Of a stretch of 64,000 nucleotides of DNA, positions 58,700 to 64,000 are shown in pieces. The notes under the pieces are model-generated. The model was given only the letters and a program-made list of their open reading frames with translations. It was not told the origin of the DNA and made no database searches. A program made the position numbers and the translations under genes. This stretch comes from Hamadaea sp013361475. GTDB taxonomy: Bacteria; Actinomycetota; Actinomycetes; Mycobacteriales; Micromonosporaceae. The stretch spans positions 62,001 through 126,000 of the forward strand of contig NZ_JBFAHM010000015.1 of the NCBI RefSeq assembly GCF_040654195.1, given 5' to 3'. Each line of letters begins with the position of its first letter. The first letter of the stretch is position 1.

Positions 58700-60159
58700 G
58701 ACACCGGCACCTCCTCGGCCTCGGCGGTCTTCCACGACGGCTTGCGCAACTTGTAGAACAGGTACGGCACGAGCAGGCCCAGGCCGAGCGCGCCGCCGCC
58801 GACGATCAACAGGTAGACCCCGGAGTTGCCGGACTCGAACTGCGACGGCGGGATGAAGCCCACGAGCAGCGCGGCCAGCGAGGCGGCGAACCCGACGCCG
58901 CACAGGCCGACGAGCATCGGCGCCCGGTAGCCGCGCGGGTGGTCCGGCTGGGTGCGGCGCAGGCGGATCGCGGCGAGGAACATCAGCAGGTACATGATCA
59001 GGTAGACCTGCGTGGTGATCACGGAGAAGATCCAGTACGCGCTGGAGACGTCCGGGATGAACGCGTAGAGCAGCGCGATGACCGTCGTGATCACGCCCTG
59101 GGTCACCAGGATGTTCTGCTGTACGCCGAACTTGTTGAGCCGTTGCAGGAACGGCGGCAGGTAGCCCTCCTGCCGGGAGATCATCAGCAGTCCCTTGCTC
59201 GGCCCGGCGAGCCAGGTCAGCATGCCGCCCAGCGACGCGGTGACGAGCATGATGCCGATCACCGGCGTCATCCACTGCGCTCCGAAATGGGCGAAGACCG
59301 CGTCGAAGGCCTGCATGACCCCCGCGGTCAGCGACAGCTGCTCAGCCGGGACGACCCAGCTGATGGCCAGCGCCGGCAGGATGAAGATGGCCAGGACCAG
59401 GCCCATCGCCATGAACATGGCGCGCGGGAACTCGCGCCCGGGGTTCTTCAGCGACGAGACGTGGACCGCGTTCATCTCCATGCCCGAGTAGGACAGGAAG
59501 TTGTTGACGATCAGCACGAGGCTGGCCAGGCCGGTCCAGGCCGGCAGCAGGTGCGCGGCGTCCATCGGGGCGGCCGACTCGTTGCCCTGGCCGAGGAAGA
59601 TCGCGCACAGGGTCAGCAGGATCGCGCCCGGGATCAGCGTGCCGATGGTGAGCCCGGCGCTCGCGAGCCCGGCGACACCCTTGGTGCCGCGCGAGGAGAT
59701 CCAGACGCCGGACCAGTAGCAGACCATGATGACGGCGGCGGTCCACAGCCCGTTCGACGCCAGCGCCGGGTTGAACACGTACGCCAACGTGCTGGCCACA
59801 TAACCGAGCAGGCTCGGGTAGTAGAAGATCGTCATGGCGAACTGGCACCAGACGGCGAGGAAGCCCAGTGGCTTGGACAGGCCCTGGCTGACCCAGTTGT
59901 AGACGCCGCCGGTCCAGCCCGACGCGAGTTCGGCCGAGACCAGGGAGGTCGGCAGCAGGAACACGACAGCAGGAAGCAGGTAGAGGAAGACGCAGGCGAG
60001 GCCGTACATCGCCATCGTCGGCGCTGCCCGGAGACTGGCCACCGAACTGGTGGTCATCAGGGCAAGCGCCACCCACGTGATGTACGCCTTCGCCGGCGCC
60101 CGCGTCACCGCCGCTGATTTCCCGGCGGTCGGCCTGGCCGGCACATCCATCGCACTCAT
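58696..60159 (-). CDS. APC-family amino acid permease or antiporter
   Basis: 487 aa with about 12 transmembrane helices. AYITWVALALMTTSSVASLR starts the first. The glycine-rich helix-1 signature of APC transporters is partly kept, and SYSGMEMNAVHVSSLKNPGR matches the helix-6/loop motif of the amino-acid:polyamine group, including GABA-type antiporters. It would import amino acids for, or export products of, the M20 and M24 peptidases encoded downstream. The substrate cannot be read. Confidence 0.88.
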   Translation of the reverse strand: MSAMDVPARPTAGKSAAVTRAPAKAYITWVALALMTTSSVASLRAAPTMAMYGLACVFLYLLPAVVFLLPTSLVSAELASGWTGGVYNWVSQGLSKPLGFLAVWCQFAMTIFYYPSLLGYVASTLAYVFNPALASNGLWTAAVIMVCYWSGVWISSRGTKGVAGLASAGLTIGTLIPGAILLTLCAIFLGQGNESAAPMDAAHLLPAWTGLASLVLIVNNFLSYSGMEMNAVHVSSLKNPGREFPRAMFMAMGLVLAIFILPALAISWVVPAEQLSLTAGVMQAFDAVFAHFGAQWMTPVIGIMLVTASLGGMLTWLAGPSKGLLMISRQEGYLPPFLQRLNKFGVQQNILVTQGVITTVIALLYAFIPDVSSAYWIFSVITTQVYLIMYLLMFLAAIRLRRTQPDHPRGYRAPMLVGLCGVGFAASLAALLVGFIPPSQFESGNSGVYLLIVGGGALGLGLLVPYLFYKLRKPSWKTAEAEEVPVS

Positions 60160-60222
60160 CTGACAACCCCCGTGACACGTGCGGCAGGACCGTCCGCCGC
60201 GAGGAATCGCGTAACGCTGTGA

Positions 60223-60495
60223 TCACTCTCGGCTATCTGCCGGGGGCGGATCATCACCCGGCCCGGGTAGGTTTTGGGCGCGTACGCCTGTCGGCGCCGG
60301 CCGGCGGAAGCGGACGGCACGGGCGGAGTGCTCGGTCTGCTCCAGCCGCCGCAGCAGCCGGCACAGGGCATCCGCGTCGGCGGCGGTCACCCGCAGGACC
60401 GTGACCAGCCGGAAGCCGGCGATCGGCGTACCTGAGACCGCCTCGCGCAGCAGCGGCCCGACTCGGCCGGACACGGTGACCTCCACGGCGGTCAT
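60223..60495 (-). CDS. 90-aa small protein, paralogue of its neighbour
   Basis: Starts at the ATG at 60495, overlapping the previous gene's stop by 4 bp. MTAVEVTVSGRVGPLLREAV, then RLVTVLRVTAADADALCRLL. The pattern V-SG-V...LL.E...TVL...D..AL..LL..L is shared with the 71-aa protein upstream. The C-terminal tail is Pro- and Arg-rich (GVRAQNLPGPGDDPPP). No known domain is recognised. A paired beta-alpha-beta fold is likely, possibly forming a heterodimer. Confidence 0.6.
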   Translation of the reverse strand: MTAVEVTVSGRVGPLLREAVSGTPIAGFRLVTVLRVTAADADALCRLLRRLEQTEHSARAVRFRRPAPTGVRAQNLPGPGDDPPPADSRE

Positions 60496-60707
60496 GCGCC
60501 CGTGTCGTCGGTCGTGCGTACCTCGACCAGGTCCAGTCCGAGCGCCTGAAGCTGATCGAGCAGGCCGTACAGGGCGGACTGATCCAGGTCGGGACCGTAG
60601 AGCACGGTCCGGATCTCGGGCGGCCCGACGGTCAGCCCGGGCAGCTCGGCCAACAGGCGATCGTCGACGGAGCCGCTCACGTGAATCTCATAGCAACGGT
60701 TCGGCAC
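60492..60707 (-). CDS. 71-aa small protein, first gene of the nine-gene operon
   Basis: ATG at 60707 with AGGGAGG upstream. MPNRCYEIHVSGSVDDRLLA continues ELPGLTVGPPEIRTVLYGPD and LDQSALYGLLDQLQALGLDL, a compact beta-beta-alpha arrangement. It resembles the next gene's product in length, spacing and key positions, so the pair probably arose by duplication. No family name can be given with confidence. Its position at the head of the operon suggests a regulatory or sensing part. Confidence 0.65.
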   Translation of the reverse strand: MPNRCYEIHVSGSVDDRLLAELPGLTVGPPEIRTVLYGPDLDQSALYGLLDQLQALGLDLVEVRTTDDTGA

Positions 60708-60723
60708 GGCGCACCTCCCTCGG

Positions 60724-60736
60724 CCTCAGCCTGAGG
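60724..60736. promoter_or_regulatory. palindrome in the operon leader
   Basis: CCTCAG-C-CTGAGG, a 13-bp perfect palindrome, lies 17 bp upstream of the first ATG of the nine-gene operon. It could be an operator or a small leader hairpin near the ribosome binding site. Confidence 0.4.
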
Positions 60737-60811
60737 TCGGCGCCGGGTGCCGCGCCTCACCCGCCGGGGGTACTTCCCGCCGGGCTCGTCGGACTCCTCG
60801 GTCGCTTGGCG

Positions 60812-60870
60812 CTGGATCAGGGATCCCGGTCGAATCTTGCACCAAGATTCGACCCGGATCCCTGATCCAG
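60812..60870. repeat. 59-bp dispersed inverted repeat, family 1 copy D
   Basis: 28-bp arms (60812-60839, 60843-60870) with one mismatch surround CAC. The arm starts CTGGATCAGGGATCCCGG and ends GTCGAATCTTG. It lies 35 bp past the minus-strand stop of the LAL regulator, upstream of the nine-gene operon. Confidence 0.9.
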
Positions 60871-60905
60871 CCCTGGGGTCGGGGGTCGGCGGGGATCGGC
60901 CGGGT

Positions 60906-63455
60906 TCAGAGGAGGCGCAGTTCGCGGGCGCGTTCGACGGCTTGACGCCGGTTGGTGACCGCCAGCTTGCGGTAGACCGCCTTCAAATGCGACTTGACCG
61001 TGTTGACCGACACGAACATGCACTCGCCGATCTCGATGTTGCCGCGCATCGTGGGCAGATAGCGGAGCACGGTCAGCTCCCGCTCCGTCAGCTCCTCCAG
61101 CAGCGCCGGTGCGGACGAGGCGTCCACCAGCAGGTCGATGCGCCCCGACCGGGACTTCGACGGCGTACGCAGGAAGGGCAGTCGCAGCCGTTCGGGCGCG
61201 GCTAAATCCATCGCATGGCGGCGGGCGTCCTCGGCAGCCGTCTCGTCGTGCCGGTGATCCTGAACGGCCGCCTGGACGAGCCAGGCCTCGACGGCGGCGA
61301 CCGACGTCGGCTCCTCCGCCAGGATCGGCTGCAGGAGTTCCTCAGCCTGCCGGGTCCGGCCGAGTCCCAGTTCCGCTTGAGCCAATCGGATCTGCTCGGC
61401 GGGGAGCAGGTCGTCGGCTCGGCCCCGCAACTGTTCGGCGACCGTGGCGTAGTCCTGTTCGGCCAGGCGGGCGTCGGCGTCGACGAGGTCCATCCAGTGG
61501 CGCAGCAACGGCGTACCGGTCTGGGTCTCCGCCGCCTCGGCGCGCAGCCGGGCGACCGACGCGGCGGCCTTCGCCCGGGAATCGTTGGCCAGCAACAACT
61601 CCGCCTCGGTCAGGCGTACGGCGAGGTGGGCACGATGGTCCATCATGGACTCGCTGGCCGCCAGGCCCAGCACCACATGCCGGGCGGCCTCGTCGAACTC
61701 GGCCTGCTGCAGGCTGACCTGGGCCAGCGCGAGGTGCGCGGTGGGGGTGTCGCCGACCTCCCGCAGCGCCGACTCCGCCCGGTGCCGTGCGGATTCCAGA
61801 TCGCCGTTACGGGCGTCGAGCACCGCGAGGTGGCTCAGGCAGAACGTGCGGACGGCCTCCAGCCGCTGGCGTTTCGCGCTCGCCGCAGCCGCCCGCAGCT
61901 GCCGCTGCGACTCCGCGGTCTGCCCGGTCCACATCAGCTCCACGCCGAGGTGGGTCTGCGCGATCGGCTCGTACCGGGCCGCGGCCGGCGTACGGGCCGA
62001 CGTCGCTTCACCGAGGCGGCGGACAAGGCCCCGCACCTCGGCGACATCGCCCGCGCCACCGGTCCGCAGCACGGACGACGTCATGCCGAGCAGCCTCAGG
62101 GCCGTCTGCCCGGCCTCGGCGACGTCCGCGGGCAACCCGCGCAGATGTCGGCCGGTCGCGTCGATGTCCGCGCTGAGCGAGGCGGCGTCCCGCTCGTACG
62201 CGTGCCGGGCGGCGTCGTGCAGCGCTTCGACCAGGGGATCGCCGACGCGTCCGGCGGTCTCGCGCAACGCGGCCATGGCGGCGTCGCCCTGCCCGGCCAG
62301 GATCTCGGGGATCGTCATGGTCAGCAGCACCCGGACGCTCACCTCGGGATCCCGGGACAGCAGTGCATGCCGGGTCGCCTCGGCGACGTCCCCGGCCGCG
62401 GCGTACCAGGCGGCCGCCCGGCCGTGCTGATGGTCGCGCAACGCGCCGTCCTCCAGCGACAGCTGGTGGTAGAGCATCTCGCGCAGCAACGGGTGGTACG
62501 CGTACTCGCCGCCGTTGCTCGTCGCCCGGATCATGAGCTCGTCCTCGCGGGCGAGCCGGGTCAGCAGCCCGTCGGTGGCGCCGCCGCCGAGCGCCTCCGC
62601 CAGCGATCCGGTCAGTCGTTCGGCGACACTGGTACGCAGCAGGAAGCGGCGTACCGGGTCGGGCACGCGGCTGAGCACCTCACCGGTGAGGTACTCCATG
62701 ACGGTGCGTTCGTCGCCGGTGAACCGCGCGATTCCCTGATCGACCGCCTCGGGCTCCAGCGACATCGCCGCCAGGCGCAGGCCGACCGCCCAGCCGTCGG
62801 TGCGGTCGAGCAGCGCGCGTACCTGCGGTTCGGACAGCCGTAGGTCGTACTGGGCGAACAGCCGGGTGACCTCGCCCGGATCGAAGGCGAGGTCGCGGGC
62901 GCGTACTTCGGACAGCTCACCGCGCAGCCGCCACCGATGCAGCCGCATCGCCGGATCCGCTCGGCTGACCAGGACGACCTGGAGCTGGGGCGGGGCGTGC
63001 TCGATCAGCTCGCGGAGCTGTTCCAGGACGCCGACGTCCCGCAGGTGATGCAGGTCGTCCACGACCAGGATGGTCGGCGAGCCGATCATCGTGACGGTGC
63101 GCCGCAGCCGATCGAGTTCGGCCTTGCCGGCTCGGGTGACGGGCGGCGGCCCGGCGGTGTTGGCGAGGTCTCCGCCGACGGTCTCCGGTGACACGACGGC
63201 GCTGAGCAGCGCGTGCCGGGTCTGCCACCAGACGTGGGCGGGGGTGGCGTCGCGGGTGACGGTGACCCAGGCGATGCGCTCGCCGAAGCCGCGGCGCTTG
63301 CACCACTCCGCCACGGCGGTGGTCTTGCCGCTGCCGGCCCCGGCCGTCACCAGCAGTACGCGGGCGTGCCGCAGGCGGGCCGACAACAAGTCCCGCACTC
63401 GGGGTCGCTCGATGGGAGAGGGCGACTCGGGAATGCGCGACGACCAGGCGTCCAT
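60906..63455 (-). CDS. LAL/MalT-type LuxR ATPase regulator
   Basis: 849 aa from the ATG at 63455 (GGGGTGAG upstream). Walker A is TAGAGSGKTTAVAEW (near 37-51), Walker B ILVVDDLHHL, and the sensor region VVLVSRADPAMRLHRWRLRG. A winged helix domain and TPR-like helices fill the centre (about 350-760). The C-terminal LuxR HTH is LTERELTVLRYLPTMRGNIE with NTVKSHLKAVYRKLAVTNRR. MalT-type STAND ATPases bind an inducer, oligomerise with ATP and activate transcription. It points at the nine-gene operon downstream, making that its likely target. Confidence 0.92.
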   Translation of the reverse strand: MDAWSSRIPESPSPIERPRVRDLLSARLRHARVLLVTAGAGSGKTTAVAEWCKRRGFGERIAWVTVTRDATPAHVWWQTRHALLSAVVSPETVGGDLANTAGPPPVTRAGKAELDRLRRTVTMIGSPTILVVDDLHHLRDVGVLEQLRELIEHAPPQLQVVLVSRADPAMRLHRWRLRGELSEVRARDLAFDPGEVTRLFAQYDLRLSEPQVRALLDRTDGWAVGLRLAAMSLEPEAVDQGIARFTGDERTVMEYLTGEVLSRVPDPVRRFLLRTSVAERLTGSLAEALGGGATDGLLTRLAREDELMIRATSNGGEYAYHPLLREMLYHQLSLEDGALRDHQHGRAAAWYAAAGDVAEATRHALLSRDPEVSVRVLLTMTIPEILAGQGDAAMAALRETAGRVGDPLVEALHDAARHAYERDAASLSADIDATGRHLRGLPADVAEAGQTALRLLGMTSSVLRTGGAGDVAEVRGLVRRLGEATSARTPAAARYEPIAQTHLGVELMWTGQTAESQRQLRAAAASAKRQRLEAVRTFCLSHLAVLDARNGDLESARHRAESALREVGDTPTAHLALAQVSLQQAEFDEAARHVVLGLAASESMMDHRAHLAVRLTEAELLLANDSRAKAAASVARLRAEAAETQTGTPLLRHWMDLVDADARLAEQDYATVAEQLRGRADDLLPAEQIRLAQAELGLGRTRQAEELLQPILAEEPTSVAAVEAWLVQAAVQDHRHDETAAEDARRHAMDLAAPERLRLPFLRTPSKSRSGRIDLLVDASSAPALLEELTERELTVLRYLPTMRGNIEIGECMFVSVNTVKSHLKAVYRKLAVTNRRQAVERARELRLL

Positions 63456-63581
63456 CGCGCTCACCCCCAGTTTTCGCGGTCACTCGCAGAGCGCCGGATC
63501 CCTCGCTGCCGACCTCGTCAGAATAGGTCCGGCCGGTGGTGCTGCGGGCCGGTTCAGCCGCAGTTCAGGGCCCTCGCCGGG

Positions 63582-64000
63582 CTAGGCGGCCGGGACTTCG
63601 GCGCCGGAACGGGACGACTGGGCACGAGCCGCCGGGGCGTGCAGCGTGTGCGTTGTGCCCGCCGCCGCGGTGGCGTAGTCCAGCGGTCGCGGCTTGCCCG
63701 GGCGAAGCCGCCCGATCAGCAGGGCCACGAGGACGCCCAGGACGCACCAGATTGCCATGGCGATCGCCGTACGCGAGACGCCGGCCGCGAGCGCGCTGGC
63801 GGTGGAGTCACCGGCCGCTACCCGGTGAGCCGCGACGCCGGCGTAGATGGAGGCGACGATCGCCGTCATGACCGAGGCGCCGACGTAGCGGGCCATGTTG
63901 GACACGCCGGACGCCGCTCCCACCTCGTCCGGCGAGACGACGGCGGTGGAGATGGACGAGGCCGGGCCGTTCTGGAGGCTCATGCCGACGGCCGACGCCA
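63582..64000 (-). CDS. MFS drug exporter (DHA2/EmrB-like), C-terminal part only
   Basis: Frame open to the right edge; about 139 C-terminal residues are visible. ASAVGMSLQNGPASSISTAV, then VSPDEVGAASGVSNMARYVG and SVMTAIVASIYAGV match the late helices of 14-TM drug:proton antiporters. VALLIGRLRPGKPRPLD ends the last helix. The first two thirds lie outside the window. It is upstream of the LAL regulator on the same strand but about 125 bp away. Confidence 0.75.
   Translation of the reverse strand, partial: ASAVGMSLQNGPASSISTAVVSPDEVGAASGVSNMARYVGASVMTAIVASIYAGVAAHRVAAGDSTASALAAGVSRTAIAMAIWCVLGVLVALLIGRLRPGKPRPLDYATAAAGTTHTLHAPAARAQSSRSGAEVPAA

Noticed and set aside
1..64000. tRNA, rRNA, IS elements, prophage or integrase genes
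   Set aside because: I looked for cloverleaf patterns, transposase and integrase motifs and found none I could support.

Overview
This 64 kb window is high-GC actinobacterial DNA. Many starts are GTG with GGAG-type ribosome binding sites, and the gene families are typical of filamentous soil actinomycetes: NarL-type two-component systems, DrrAB-like ABC pairs, CBM-tagged secreted hydrolases and CebR-like boxes. The repertoire and the very frequent GTACGC/GCGTAC words suggest Micromonosporaceae (Actinoplanes or Micromonospora relatives), but that placement is inference. I saw no rRNA, tRNA, CRISPR array, transposase or prophage. Both ends cut through genes.

Layout. 0-5 kb (minus strand): a glycogen-debranching-like enzyme (cut by the left edge), a glucose-dehydrogenase-like ADH and an ECF sigma factor fused to a membrane-anchored beta-propeller. 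5-8 kb: a TetR regulator facing an MMPL transporter across an array of four identical-core operators. 8-11 kb: a GntR regulator divergent from an SDR and a D-galactonate-dehydratase-like enolase. 11-15 kb: a secreted CBM2-metallopeptidase behind a CebR-like box, VOC and FMN-reductase proteins, a Ser/Pro-repeat LPTTG surface protein and a GNAT. 15-20 kb: katG, a BBE-like FAD oxidoreductase and a MerR-PP2C phosphatase fusion. 20-30 kb: secreted polysaccharide enzymes (CBM13-alginate lyase-like, GH2-AbfB, GH64-CBM13x2) with a two-component system between them. 30-34 kb: ABC exporter plus two-component system in one operon. 34-44 kb: mixed small operons (I36-like inhibitor, sigma factor with a membrane partner, glycosyltransferase, methyltransferase and serine hydrolase, DJ-1, RidA, ROK regulator, MFS). 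43.9-47.7 kb: a translationally coupled SWIM zinc-finger and large helical protein pair. 47.7-54.6 kb: VOC/MarR, MFS plus cytoplasmic GH2, DUF2804, secreted PLD-like protein and an XRE/MmyB-type remnant. 54.6-60.7 kb: a tight nine-gene minus-strand operon built around an APC permease, M20 and M24 peptidases, a DUF6325-like protein, two SHOCT proteins and two tiny related proteins. It lies downstream of a large LAL-type LuxR regulator (60.9-63.5 kb). The window ends in an MFS exporter.

Overall theme: sensing and use of plant or microbial polysaccharides and peptides. Secreted CBM enzymes and LacI/CebR-type boxes sit beside sugar-acid and sugar oxidation genes, a cytoplasmic GH2 with its own MFS transporter, and a peptide/amino-acid operon.

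The least explained structures are two families of dispersed intergenic inverted repeats. Four 59-bp copies are centred near 10.77, 20.10, 30.21 and 60.84 kb, and two related hairpins lie near 2.92 and 17.46 kb. The nine-gene 54.6-60.7 kb operon and the SWIM/helical pair are the best candidates for undescribed protein systems.
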